Numbered from the stretch's first letter, positions 8,880 to 17,923 are shown. The stretch is 58,429 nucleotides of DNA from Spongiibacteraceae bacterium UBA5047 (GCA_002415025.1 DIBR01000030.1:14047-72475), one strand, 5' to 3'. Program-made: numbers and translations. Notes: generated by a model not told the origin, from the sequence alone.

Positions 8880-11291
8880 CTAGAGGGCGCTTTCAGCGCG
8901 TTCAAGTATCGTCAACACACCCGTATCCGCATCCAGTCGAATGCGGTCTCCTGTTTTCACCGTTTTGGTGGCGGTGCGCAGATTTACAATTGCCGGTAAG
9001 CCATACTCGCGCGCAACCACTGCGCCATGAGAAACCGCCGAGCCTACATCGGTAGCCAGGCCGGCAATCAAGCTGAAGTAGGGTGTCCAGCCGACATCGG
9101 TTATAGGGGCAACTAAAATTTCGCCTGGCTTCAAGGCGGCTGCTTCAGAGATGGTCACGGCTACACGCGCATGTCCTTCAACGACGCCACGGCTGACTGG
9201 CCGCCCGGCCAATTCATTTTCATTTTCGGATTCGCCGGGGTTCCAGACGACGGGTTCCGCTTTGCCGACGCTGATATCGTTAAACTCCAGTCTTTCGTGA
9301 AAGCTCAGCGCGACTCGTCGGAGCCGTACTTTTTCTACCCAGTTTTGTGTCGGTTGGTTGACGAACTCGCGCATTTCATCGCGAGTAAAAAAGAAAACCA
9401 AGTCCGCATCGGGTAGGTGGTCTTCTGCGGCAAGCACCTCGCCGAGATGGCGGTATCCGCGCTTCAGTCGGTGAGTGGCTTCAACCAGAAGACTTTTGGT
9501 TTGTTCTCGCTGGCGAATGGCGCTATGAGCCTTGGGCAGCAACCAGCGCAGTGCTCGTGGGAGTAACTTATAGTCGATCTGGGGGTGCTCTTTTTTCTTA
9601 TAGTCACCCTGTAGGCGAGCGGCTAATGATGCTTGCATGGTTTCGATAAGCTTTTCGGGTTCGTCGATCCAGCCTTTCTCGCGAACACATAATTCCCGAT
9701 AGCAGCGATGACCATGTCGGGCCAGGAAGTCTTCGAAGGCCTTTCCTGCACTACCGCTCGCGGAACTGCGAAGCCACGCCAAGGCCAATTCTCTTTGGGT
9801 ATTTTTGAATTTTTCCAAGGCATCGGGGTGGCGCGCAATGGTATCAACGACTTCATCAAGTTGATCCACCATCATGGCACTTTCCACGTAGGTGGCGCCT
9901 GCCAGTAGACGTGCAGCCTCTGCTTGCTGGTCGTAGCTAGGCGGTGTTTGGCCGCCGGAGACGATGCCTTGAATCACGCCCTCCATAACGCCTGAGCCCG
10001 CCGAACTGCGCAGGTGAACCTCGTTGGTTTCGCAGAGCCAGGGAAACTTCTTTTCCATTTCCGTCATCATGTCAGCGCTGTTGTCGAAATACTCAATATG
10101 AAAATGCTTGAAGCGCGACTCGAATTCGACGGTCATTTTACTCGCCTTCAGACAATAGCGAATGAAGGCGATGCTGCCCCACAGCCGGCGTAGCAGAGAC
10201 GCTTTATTGGACACATCCTGCAGTTCGTCGATGGGGCGGCCGCAGAGGCTTTGGGCCATGGAATCCCGATTGGCGACCATTGAATAGCGGGAAGCCTCCA
10301 TGCCACCGGTCATGTTGATAAACAGGTGACCGAAGAACTGGTTGATCTGGGTCCACTCCTGGGTGATTGCCTTGCGCCCGCCGTACATCACATGCATATG
10401 CTGCATGCCGTGTTCGATGGCGCGGCCCTGCACGTCAAAGGTCAGGGGGCACACGGCGCCCGGCATCATCTCACCCACATTGCAGCGGGTAATCACCTGA
10501 TCGTCGGGAATCGGCGTGTCGAGTTCGTTCAGGTCACTGCCGAGTGTGGTGATGGGCCGCGCCTGCAGCCAGAACAGCTCACCGCTGCGATCAATGGCCC
10601 ATTCGAGGTCGAGCGGCATGCCGTAACGCGCCACCGCCTCACGGGCTTGATCGGCGAGAGTTTGCAATTGCGTCTTGCTCAGTATCGGGCTGGCTCCCAC
10701 CAGATCGCTGACAACAATACCGTTGTCCGGCGCCAGCTCGTAGTGGTCGGGTGTACTTTCGCCGCTGACCAGCGCTTCGCCCAGCCCATGAACGGCATCG
10801 ATTACCAGCCGGTCGTGGCGACCGCTCACCGGGTCTGCGGTAAACAGAACGCCAGCGGCGGTAGCGTCAACCATGCGCTGAACCACCACACACATCTGTA
10901 CGTCCGGAATATCGGCCTGCGCCGATTGATAGGCTTTGGCACGGGCGCTGTCCAGTGAGGCCACACATTGGTGCACGGCTTTTTTCAGTTCATCAACGCC
11001 CTCAACATCGAGCAGGGTTTCGTACTGGCCGGCGAAGGAGGCTTCGGCGCCGTCTTCCCCCAGCGCCGAAGAGCGCACAGCGACCTTGCCACCGCCCAGC
11101 CCCTGGTAGGCTGCTTCAAGATTCTCCGGCAGTGCTTCCGGGTCGACAATATCGAGAATGACAAATGCGGGTGGTACCGCGAAGCCAAGGTTCGTCAGGC
11201 GATGCAAACCTTCGGCCTTGCCGCCCACCGCTTCGTCTTTGACATCAGCAATGCCGAGAATACGGGGCCTGGATTCGAGCGTTGTTGTCAT
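8880..11291 (-). CDS. PEP-synthase/rifampin-phosphotransferase-like dikinase
   Basis: 803 residues from the ATG at 11291, which has GAGG seven bases upstream; an ATG 12 bases earlier lacks this. The N-terminal ATP-grasp domain shows KVAVRSSALGEDG (from about residue 70), GVLFTADPVSG and HGLGEALVSGE. A long middle domain of about 400 residues follows. The C-terminal swivelling domain has TDVGSAVSHGAVVAREYGLP with the phospho-accepting histidine near residue 755. ATP-binding, middle, His order and the length match rifampin phosphotransferase better than PEP synthase, whose C-terminal TIM barrel is absent. Such enzymes split ATP into AMP and phosphate and phosphorylate a hydroxyl through the histidine. 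The substrate is held by the middle domain and is unknown. It sits among acyl-CoA genes. Confidence 0.85.
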   Translation of the reverse strand: MTTTLESRPRILGIADVKDEAVGGKAEGLHRLTNLGFAVPPAFVILDIVDPEALPENLEAAYQGLGGGKVAVRSSALGEDGAEASFAGQYETLLDVEGVDELKKAVHQCVASLDSARAKAYQSAQADIPDVQMCVVVQRMVDATAAGVLFTADPVSGRHDRLVIDAVHGLGEALVSGESTPDHYELAPDNGIVVSDLVGASPILSKTQLQTLADQAREAVARYGMPLDLEWAIDRSGELFWLQARPITTLGSDLNELDTPIPDDQVITRCNVGEMMPGAVCPLTFDVQGRAIEHGMQHMHVMYGGRKAITQEWTQINQFFGHLFINMTGGMEASRYSMVANRDSMAQSLCGRPIDELQDVSNKASLLRRLWGSIAFIRYCLKASKMTVEFESRFKHFHIEYFDNSADMMTEMEKKFPWLCETNEVHLRSSAGSGVMEGVIQGIVSGGQTPPSYDQQAEAARLLAGATYVESAMMVDQLDEVVDTIARHPDALEKFKNTQRELALAWLRSSASGSAGKAFEDFLARHGHRCYRELCVREKGWIDEPEKLIETMQASLAARLQGDYKKKEHPQIDYKLLPRALRWLLPKAHSAIRQREQTKSLLVEATHRLKRGYRHLGEVLAAEDHLPDADLVFFFTRDEMREFVNQPTQNWVEKVRLRRVALSFHERLEFNDISVGKAEPVVWNPGESENENELAGRPVSRGVVEGHARVAVTISEAAALKPGEILVAPITDVGWTPYFSLIAGLATDVGSAVSHGAVVAREYGLPAIVNLRTATKTVKTGDRIRLDADTGVLTILERAESAL

Positions 11292-11393
11292 TATTCGCCT
11301 CAAACACGGAGGTGTTAACCATCAGAATAGAACGGAAGGGTAGCGGAATTGATTCGAAATGCGAATGACGGAATTGTCAGGTTGTGGGGTGGT

Positions 11394-11552
11394 CTATGTC
11401 GTCTGTCTCAGGGCCATCTTAATATTCTGCGCCGAGACAAAGCCGGGGGTGGCCCCAATCTTTATCAAGTCGGTGTTCTGAAGACAGTCGTCGTATTGGT
11501 CTTCCTTGCCTTCGATGGTGCGGCTCAAGACCAGCATTTTGTAGCGTGGCAT
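11394..11552 (-). pseudogene. Remnant of a small dimeric alpha/beta-barrel protein
   Basis: A 52-codon frame too short for ordinary gene finding: MPRYKMLVLSRTIEGKED, then TPGFVSAQNIKM, ending at TAG. It has an AGGA ribosome site ten bases before the ATG. The pattern of a beta strand (YKMLVLSRTIEGKEDQYDD), a helix and then PGFVSAQ resembles the first half of roughly 100-residue ferredoxin-like (dimeric alpha/beta-barrel, EthD-like) proteins often found near catabolic genes. In those the PGF strand is followed by a second half that is missing here. The expected helix text (D-W-Y-x-N-x-H-L) is also eroded. It is probably a decayed gene, perhaps still translated. Family assignment is from memory of the pattern. 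Confidence 0.45.
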
Positions 11553-11578
11553 ATTGCTTGTTCCTGCGATATCGGCGT

Positions 11579-11666
11579 GTAGGCCTGATTAAGCCGCAGG
11601 TGTATCAGGCGTTTTTTATGAGGCTCCGAGATTTGCGCCTGATACGCTGCGCTTAATCAGGCCTAC
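11579..11666. repeat. Inverted pair of REP-like hairpins (type A)
   Basis: Plus-strand copy at 11579-11610 and minus-strand copy at 11637-11666. Both begin GTAGGCCTGATTAAG and close with TATCAGGC, giving 7-base-pair stems. The plus copy has a loop two bases longer and is followed by a run of T (GTTTTTT), so it could also terminate transcription. Same family as 3286-3316. Confidence 0.8.
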
Positions 11667-11681
11667 GGGCGACTGCGTTGC

Positions 11682-12494
11682 TTATTTCCGGCCGAAAACC
11701 GGTGCACGCTTTTCCTTCATGGCGGCAACGGCTTCACGATGATCGGCGCTGCGCACGGTCAACGCTTCATAAGCCAGGCCGGTATCCATCAGAGCGTGGG
11801 CGATGCGTTTGGTTTCCATATTCAATAACACTTTGGTCGATCGAATGGCGGTTTGTGCACCGGTCAAAAGCTTTTCGCAGAGCGCGTCGACTTTGGCATC
11901 CAGTTCGTCGGCTGGTACAGCGGCATTGATCAGGCCGATGTTGGCGGCGTCTTTGGCGTTCAGCAATTCGCCGGTGAGCAGAAACTCTTTCGAGCGGCAC
12001 AACCCGATACGCTGGGGCCAGATAATGGCGCCGCCGTCACCGGCCACCAACCCGACATTGACGTGAGGGTCGCCGATTTTGGCGTGATCTGCTGCGTAGA
12101 TGATGTCGCAGAACAGGGCCAGAGACGCGCCGAGGCCCACGGCGTGGCCGTTCATACGGCAAATCAGCGGTTTGTCGAGATCGAGCTGGGAAAAAACAAT
12201 GCGTTTGGCGAGGCGAACTTCTTCGTCAAACAGCTCCGGATGGCTGGCGTTGTTGCTGATATGGCTGATATCGCCACCGGCAGAAAAGGCCTTGCCGGCG
12301 CCCGTGAGTACGATCACGTCGGAGCAGTGATCGGCGGCGGCAAACACAAACACCTCGGCCAGCTCTTCGTGCAGTTTGAGATTGACGGCGTTAAACGATT
12401 CGGGGCGATTGATGGTGATGGTCAGCAGGCGACCCTTGCGCGTCAGTAGCAGGGTTTCGTACTTGGGTACCGGCGCCGTGGTGATGTCGTTCAT
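11682..12494 (-). CDS. Enoyl-CoA hydratase/isomerase
   Basis: 270 residues, full-length crotonase. Visible: LLTITINRPESFNAVN, oxyanion loop AFSAGGDI, MNGHAVGLGASLALFCD, and GDPHVNVGLVAGDGG where classical hydratases have the second glutamate (PEvxxGLxPgxGG). The first glutamate position (E of GxxxEL) reads GLGASLALF and the second reads DPHVNVGL, so neither classical hydratase glutamate is obvious. An isomerase or other crotonase reaction is therefore possible. The C-terminal helices are complete, ending KRAPVFGRK. It is on the same strand as the dehydrogenases of pair 2, 109 bases after them, and likely in their operon. Confidence 0.88.
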   Translation of the reverse strand: MNDITTAPVPKYETLLLTRKGRLLTITINRPESFNAVNLKLHEELAEVFVFAAADHCSDVIVLTGAGKAFSAGGDISHISNNASHPELFDEEVRLAKRIVFSQLDLDKPLICRMNGHAVGLGASLALFCDIIYAADHAKIGDPHVNVGLVAGDGGAIIWPQRIGLCRSKEFLLTGELLNAKDAANIGLINAAVPADELDAKVDALCEKLLTGAQTAIRSTKVLLNMETKRIAHALMDTGLAYEALTVRSADHREAVAAMKEKRAPVFGRK

Positions 12495-12603
12495 AGTGAG
12501 AGCATCCCTAATTTTTTACTTAAGAAATGGTTGGGCGGAGGGTGAGCGATGCGACCATGCTGCCACGTACGGTGCTGATATAGGTATTGCAGCACTCTTT
12601 GCA

Positions 12604-13515
12604 TCAGGCTTCGGCAAAACAAGACTCCGCCACGGCAGTGGATTGGCCGCCGCGACCGCCAAGTTCAGACAGCAGCGCTTTCATGCGATAGGTCCACAGG
12701 TGCAGGTCCATTTCCAGAGTCATGCCCATCGCCCCCGACATCTGGTGCACGTCGTAGATGACCCGAGTGGCGCTATCCTGCGCGTGAAAGCAGGCCAGTG
12801 CCGCGTCGCCGGCATCGCCTGACCAGGCCGCCTTGAAGGCGAGATTGCGAACACCACCGGCCAGCACGGTACATTCCGCCATGCGGTGACGCAGGGCCTG
12901 AAAGGTACCGAGCGGGCGGCCAAACTGCTTGCGCACACTGAGGTGTTCTACGGTGGCATCTATGGCGGCCTTGATCAGCCCGGCCATTTCGGCGGCGCAG
13001 GCCACGCGCAACCAGGTGCGCACCGTTGCGGCCTGTTCTGCCGGAAGCGGTTTGATATCGGGGCTGCCGATCAGACGCCCCATGGGGTATGCGTACAGTG
13101 AATCGGGCAGGGCCTCGACATGAGCGGCTGCGGGATGGGTAATGCCGATGGCATCGCCGTCGATAATAATCAGGGTTTTGGCGCTGGCAACAAAGCGGCC
13201 GGGTCTGCCGTTTTCGATTACCGCAAAGGGTCGCGGCAGGTTGATATCCAGCATCGGTCTGAGCAGCATCGACAAGGCAATTTCGGCAGTATAGGGTTGG
13301 CGCGCCAGCCGTTCAGTGGCGAGCGCAGCAGCGATCGGGCCCATGTCATCCATGCTGGCCAGCTCGAAAAAACCGTTCTCTTCCAGTTGCTGGTCCAGTT
13401 CGTTGCTGACCAGCGCAAAGCCGTGAAAATCTACCGGCGACGTGTCAAAGCGCGCGGCCAGTTTGTCGAGCTCGCTGGCCACCGCCAGCTGGTCGTCGTT
13501 CAGGGCAAAGTCCAT
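12604..13515 (-). CDS. Acyl-CoA dehydrogenase, small/degenerate subunit (pair 2)
   Basis: 303 residues of the acyl-CoA dehydrogenase fold, shorter than the 380-400 usual. The N-terminal helices are present (MDFALNDDQLAVASELDKLA), the middle beta domain is shortened, and the C-terminal part keeps SVRKQFGRPLGTFQALRHRMAE and DVHQMSGAMGMTLEMDLHLW. The ATG overlaps the stop of the 378-residue dehydrogenase by one base (TAATG), so the two are translationally coupled. As with pair 1, it probably forms a mixed tetramer in which only the larger subunit carries a full active site; this is inference from known heteromeric enzymes. Confidence 0.86.
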   Translation of the reverse strand: MDFALNDDQLAVASELDKLAARFDTSPVDFHGFALVSNELDQQLEENGFFELASMDDMGPIAAALATERLARQPYTAEIALSMLLRPMLDINLPRPFAVIENGRPGRFVASAKTLIIIDGDAIGITHPAAAHVEALPDSLYAYPMGRLIGSPDIKPLPAEQAATVRTWLRVACAAEMAGLIKAAIDATVEHLSVRKQFGRPLGTFQALRHRMAECTVLAGGVRNLAFKAAWSGDAGDAALACFHAQDSATRVIYDVHQMSGAMGMTLEMDLHLWTYRMKALLSELGGRGGQSTAVAESCFAEA

Positions 13516-14651
13516 TAGCGCGGCTCCCTTGGTAATTGCAGTAATTCGGTTGCAATCAGGTTGAGCTGTATCTCTGCAGCGCCGGAGGCAATGCCTGCAA
13601 CAATGCCGCGCTGGTGGTGAGCCAGCAACATCGGCTGTTCGCCGGCCAGCGCTTCGGGTACGTGTTCAACCACAAATTCCGATACCAGTCGTTCGCAGTT
13701 GACCGTGGCAAAGCGCCCGGCGCTGGCTTCCGGTCCCGGTTCAATCCCTTTGCTGCGCTGATCGATAATGCTGTAGCTATACAGGCGGGCGGCTTCACAA
13801 GCGGCATTGGCTCGGGCCGATTGCTCAATGGCGCTGTGCTGATAACGCCCCGCCTTTTTCAGTAGGCTGACTGCGCGCTGCAGCATGCGCGAGGCCAATG
13901 CAAAACGGGGTATGCCAACGCGCTCCAGCGACAGCACTGTGCGAATAATTTCCCAGGCCTGCCCCTCTTCACCCAGGCGCGCGGTTTCGGGTACGGTCAC
14001 GTCATCAAAAAAGACTTCGTGAATATCGCCCTCGCCGATAATGCTGGGAATCTGGCGCACGGTTATACCGGCGCTGTCCATCGGAATCAGGAAGATGGAA
14101 ATGCCACCTTTGCCGGGTGAAGTGCGCGCCAGCAAAAAGCAGGTATCGGCATCACTGGCATAGGAGGTCCAGATTTTCTGGCCGTTGATTTTGTAGTTGT
14201 CGCCATCTCTGTCTGCGCGGGTGCGCAGGGAGGCGAGGTCGGAACCGGACTCGGGTTCGGAGAAGCCCTGGCACCACAGTGTTTGTCCGTTAGCCATCGG
14301 CGGGATGTAGGTTTGTTGCTGGTCCGGCGAGCCGTACTTCATCAGCGTCGGGCCAATCCAGTTGACGTTCATGTACTGGCCACCGCGCGGTTCGCCCGCC
14401 ATCCACATTTCCTCGGCGAGAATAAACGCGGTCCAGGGGTCGGCGTCGCGGCCGCCCCAGGCGGCGGGCCAATGGGGTATCAACAAGCCGGCGGCGGCGA
14501 GTTTGCCGCAAAACTCGCGTGAAAAAGAAGTTTGTGCTTCCGAGCCGGGGCCGTGAGCTAGCGCTTCCCAGTTGTCGGGAAGATTGTTGTCGAGAAATTC
14601 GCGAACCGATTGGCGAAAGGCCTGCTGTTCACTGTTCCAGGCAAAATCCAT
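13515..14651 (-). CDS. Acyl-CoA dehydrogenase, large subunit (pair 2)
   Basis: 378 residues. Visible: LIPHWPAAWGGRDADPW, CQGFSEPESGSDLASLRTRAD, INGQKIWTSYASDAD, and a probable catalytic glutamate in VLSLERVGIP near residue 240. The C-terminus reads IASGAAEIQLNLIATELLQLPREPR. The arginine normally found in EIQRN is leucine here, and the usual G-G/S-S-N text before it is altered, so cofactor contacts with the partner subunit may differ. An acyl-CoA synthetase lies 206 bases upstream on the same strand and the small partner overlaps downstream. The synthetase may activate the acid that this pair then desaturates. Confidence 0.9.
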   Translation of the reverse strand: MDFAWNSEQQAFRQSVREFLDNNLPDNWEALAHGPGSEAQTSFSREFCGKLAAAGLLIPHWPAAWGGRDADPWTAFILAEEMWMAGEPRGGQYMNVNWIGPTLMKYGSPDQQQTYIPPMANGQTLWCQGFSEPESGSDLASLRTRADRDGDNYKINGQKIWTSYASDADTCFLLARTSPGKGGISIFLIPMDSAGITVRQIPSIIGEGDIHEVFFDDVTVPETARLGEEGQAWEIIRTVLSLERVGIPRFALASRMLQRAVSLLKKAGRYQHSAIEQSARANAACEAARLYSYSIIDQRSKGIEPGPEASAGRFATVNCERLVSEFVVEHVPEALAGEQPMLLAHHQRGIVAGIASGAAEIQLNLIATELLQLPREPR

Positions 14652-14857
14652 GAGCGGTATCCGGAAAGTTCGTTGTTATTAATTCGTATCGCTAAAATGA
14701 TGTAGTTGATCAGCGCACGTTACTCCAGCATTCTCTCTCTTTATCCATAGTACTACACATTCGTGGGCTCAGATTCTCAAGTCGCGAGCAAGAAATCACG
14801 ATTCGAGTGGCAGCGGGAAAATTTCAGCCCTGCCTGGAGTTAACGTCTGCTCGCCGG

Positions 14858-16516
14858 TTACGGATCAGATTTGACTGCAGCGGCAATCAGGCTCGCGCGA
14901 ATTTCGTGCTTGAGCATCTTACCTGCGGCATTGCGGGGTAGTGCTTCCCAATACTCCACCTGTTCCGGTGCCTTGAATTTGGCGACGCCGCGTTCAACAA
15001 GAAAATTGAATAGCTCTTTGATATCTGGCCCCGGTGTTTTAGTGGGCACCAGCACGGCGCAGACGCGCTCGCCGGTTTTCTTGTGGGGTCTGCCTACTAT
15101 GGCGATATCGCTGATGTTGGGGTGGCTGAGCAACAGGTCTTCCAGTTCTTTGGGCGAAATGTTTTCGCCGTTACGAATGATAATGTCTTTTGCCCGCCCG
15201 GTGACTTGCAGGTACCGGGTTCCGGAGCCCTCTATCAGACGCCCGATATCGCCGGTACGGAAATAACCTTCTTTATCAAAGCTGCTGTCGTCGTCTTCGA
15301 CATGCAGATAACCCAATAGCATCTGCGCGCCACGTGCCAGAATTTCACCTTCATCCTGTTGTGCGGCTGTGTGCTCACACAGTTTGACCGTGGCAATGCC
15401 GGCGCGGCCATCGGTGTCGGCGGCAAAATCCAGCTCCTCGGGCAGCGGCGCGCCGACGGTGGTAACGGGGACTTCCGTTGAGCCGTATACGCGGGTAACG
15501 CTTGCGTTGGGCAAATACTCAGCGGCATCGCGAATCAGTTGTGGGGGTACCGCCGCACCGCCGCAGATAAATACCTTGAGTGATTCGAGGCGGGTATTGT
15601 TCTGTTTGGCGGCGGTCAGCAAGCCTTCCAGAAAGGGGGTGGCGCCTGCCATATGGGTGCAGTGTTGGGCATCTATCAGTTCAACCGCAGCTTCGGGTTG
15701 CCAGTTCTCCATCAGCACTGCGGAGCTGCCCAGCAGCAGCGGGCATTCAAAAGCGTAGATCGAACCACCGATATGGCTGATGGGTGAAGGCACCAGAAAT
15801 CGGTCACCGGGGGCGATGTGCCAGTGTTCGCCTAATTGCCTGATTAAAGCGTGCAGGGTGTTATGGCTGTGGAGTACGCCTTTGGCGCGGCCGGTGGTGC
15901 CGGATGTGTACATCAGCATCCGCACAGAGTCGGGATTGAGGGCAGGCAGGTTAGTGCTGGTTTGCGGACTATCCATTAATTGCTGGTAGGCAGTATGACG
16001 GCCGGCGTCACCTCGCAGAACAACTATTGCGGGCGCGGGCTTTGTTTGTTCGTTCCGTTGTTCCAGCAATTGATCGGCCATGGCGCGGTAATCAAAGTTG
16101 CGAAACCGGGCTGGCAAAAACAGAAAGCGGCTGCCCGCATCTTTGAGAATAAAATCGACTTCGCGTTCCCGCAGTGAAGGCAGGATGGGGTTGGCTACCA
16201 TACCCGCGAGGGTGGAGGCGAGATAGATGGTTGCGGCCTCATGCCAGTTCGGGAGCATAAAGGAGACGACGCTACCCGCAGGTGCGCGGGCCAGCAGTGC
16301 CTGTGCAAGATGACTGGCTTGCTGATACAGGGTGGCGCAGTCGATGCGGGTGTCGCCTTCAATCAGCAGTACGCGATCGGGCGTTTCCCTGGCGGCCTGC
16401 TTCAGAGCATCGGTCAGCGTCGTGTTCACCCAGTGTCCAGCGCGGTAGGCGTCTGCAGCCATAGCCTTAAACCGGCTGTCGCGGGCAGCATTGGGATGCA
16501 ATAGCCTGGTCGTCAT
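14858..16516 (-). CDS. Acyl-CoA synthetase (AMP-binding)
   Basis: 552 residues of the ANL superfamily, which activates a carboxylic acid with ATP and joins it to CoA. Core motifs in order: MLMYTSGTTGRAKGVLHSHN (A3, P-loop like), TRVYGSTEVP (A5), YFRTGDIGRL (A7), RAKDIIIRNGENISPKELED (A8 hinge) and NAAGKMLKHEIR with the catalytic lysine near the end. No membrane segment or signal peptide. It is the first gene of the minus-strand acyl-CoA block, followed 206 bases later by a dehydrogenase pair. Resemblance to cyclohexanecarboxylate and medium-chain ligases is general and does not fix the substrate. No good ribosome site precedes the ATG at 16516, so a slightly later start is possible. Confidence 0.9.
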   Translation of the reverse strand: MTTRLLHPNAARDSRFKAMAADAYRAGHWVNTTLTDALKQAARETPDRVLLIEGDTRIDCATLYQQASHLAQALLARAPAGSVVSFMLPNWHEAATIYLASTLAGMVANPILPSLREREVDFILKDAGSRFLFLPARFRNFDYRAMADQLLEQRNEQTKPAPAIVVLRGDAGRHTAYQQLMDSPQTSTNLPALNPDSVRMLMYTSGTTGRAKGVLHSHNTLHALIRQLGEHWHIAPGDRFLVPSPISHIGGSIYAFECPLLLGSSAVLMENWQPEAAVELIDAQHCTHMAGATPFLEGLLTAAKQNNTRLESLKVFICGGAAVPPQLIRDAAEYLPNASVTRVYGSTEVPVTTVGAPLPEELDFAADTDGRAGIATVKLCEHTAAQQDEGEILARGAQMLLGYLHVEDDDSSFDKEGYFRTGDIGRLIEGSGTRYLQVTGRAKDIIIRNGENISPKELEDLLLSHPNISDIAIVGRPHKKTGERVCAVLVPTKTPGPDIKELFNFLVERGVAKFKAPEQVEYWEALPRNAAGKMLKHEIRASLIAAAVKSDP

Positions 16517-16634
16517 GCTGAATCAGGCTGTTGGTTGTCGGGGCTTCTCAACTGCACACCACTGTGTTTTGTAATAAATATGGCATGCTACTCCTTTCTC
16601 ACTTACCGATCATAGTAACGGATGTCCGACTGTT

Positions 16635-17903
16635 TCAGGGCAGGCGCCGTGCTGTGATATCAACGTGAATGCCGATGCGGCGCGAAACGTAATCACCGGC
16701 GGGGTCGGACTCCATGCCCAAGTCGATGTCGGCCCGGTCCAGGTAGGTGTCGCCGTAGATGCGCATCTCGTTGCCGTTACTTTTTAGCATCAGCCCGTTG
16801 ATCTCAACGGTGTAGCCCTTGATGGTTAACTGCCCTGACAATTCGAACTCACCCTCGGCTCGCGGTTCAAGCCGGGTTGATAAAAAGTATGCGTAGGGGT
16901 GGCTACCGACGTCAAACCACTCGCGTTCGGGCAGGGTGCTGTCGTGCATGGGTACGCCGTCGGTAGCTGAGCTGGTGCTGATCACGGCAACAATGTATGC
17001 GGGTTCATTCAGGTTCGGATCGAACTGCAGGTGCGCGCGCCACTGGGTAAATTTTCCTGAAAATGCACGGCCAACATGTGCGCCGGAGAAACGTATCTGG
17101 CTGTCTGGCTGTATTGTGTTCCAGGTAGGGCTTGTTGAGGTTGTGGTGACTAGTTTGTCCAGCGCTTGTTCAATGGTCGGTGCGCCGGTATTTGGTAGGT
17201 CAGGCAGCGTTGAGCGGGTCGCAACGAACACAAAGGCAAATGCGACCCCGACTGTTATACCCGCAGCAAATCGATTTGGGCGGGGTGCGACATGCTCTTG
17301 CGGGTGGGTAGCAGGGCCTGTTTTCAGGTGGGGAGCCATGCGCGCCAATAACCCGTCTTTTAAAGCGAAATGATGGCGAAGCGCTGCTGCAACGTGCAGG
17401 AGCAGCAACAGTAGCATGGCCCAGACCAGCAGTTCGTGAGCCTCCAGCGTGATATTGGCCAGTGACTGGCGCATTGCCCGACTTGCCTCATTCAGCGCAA
17501 ACAGGTGAGGTACTTCAAACAGTTCAAACCAGAGCGTAGGGATAGTGAGTGGGGCTTCGTCGCGCCATTGCGTGGAAACATACAGCCAACCGCTAAGGGG
17601 TATGCCGATCATCAGCAGATAGAACGCGACATGGGTGGAGGTTGCTGCGAGGCGTTCCCAGCGTGGCATGTGCGGCGGTAATGGCGGTACAGGGTTTAGC
17701 AGGCGCCAGACGAGACGCAGCAGGCTAAGCAGCAAAACCGTCAGGCCGATAGACTTGTGCCACTGAAACGCGGCGACCGCATTGTCGCGCGTAGCCGCTT
17801 GATTAATGGCGTCGCTCATCCACCAGCCGATTGCAAGGTTGGCCACAATGGCCAGTGCAATCAGCCAGTGAAGAGCGATGGCAGTGCGCGTATAGGGCCT
17901 CAC
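16635..17903 (-). CDS. Cytochrome b561 fused to YceI domain
   Basis: 422 residues. Residues 1-180 are a four-helix cytochrome b561: TAIALHWLIALAIVANLAIGWW, the QWHKSIGLTVLLLSLLRLVWR helix, AFYLLMIGIPLSGWLYVS and ALHWL/HELLVWAMLLLLLLHV, with histidines for heme b. A linker and a further hydrophobic stretch (FAAGITVGVAFAFVFVATR, about 215-233) lead to a periplasmic YceI beta-barrel (about 260-422) that binds isoprenoid quinone-like lipids. An electron path from quinol through heme to a lipid held by YceI is a reasonable guess. It begins 20 bases after a stand-alone YceI lipoprotein, so the two form an operon. Fusions of these two domains are known, but the reaction is not established. Confidence 0.88.
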   Translation of the reverse strand: MRPYTRTAIALHWLIALAIVANLAIGWWMSDAINQAATRDNAVAAFQWHKSIGLTVLLLSLLRLVWRLLNPVPPLPPHMPRWERLAATSTHVAFYLLMIGIPLSGWLYVSTQWRDEAPLTIPTLWFELFEVPHLFALNEASRAMRQSLANITLEAHELLVWAMLLLLLLHVAAALRHHFALKDGLLARMAPHLKTGPATHPQEHVAPRPNRFAAGITVGVAFAFVFVATRSTLPDLPNTGAPTIEQALDKLVTTTSTSPTWNTIQPDSQIRFSGAHVGRAFSGKFTQWRAHLQFDPNLNEPAYIVAVISTSSATDGVPMHDSTLPEREWFDVGSHPYAYFLSTRLEPRAEGEFELSGQLTIKGYTVEINGLMLKSNGNEMRIYGDTYLDRADIDLGMESDPAGDYVSRRIGIHVDITARRLP

Positions 17904-17923
17904 AATGTCACCACCATTGCCGG

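Larger units (their letters stand above)
11304..11681. other. Intergenic region with a gene remnant and hairpin repeats
   Basis: 378 bases between the dikinase and the downstream-encoded enoyl-CoA hydratase. It contains a 52-residue truncated frame (11394-11552, minus) and an inverted pair of type A hairpins (11579-11666). Nothing else stands out. Confidence 0.6.

Noticed and set aside
8880..11291. Direct call as a rifampicin resistance gene
   Set aside because: Architecture matches, but the context is catabolic and the substrate pocket cannot be judged from sequence alone.
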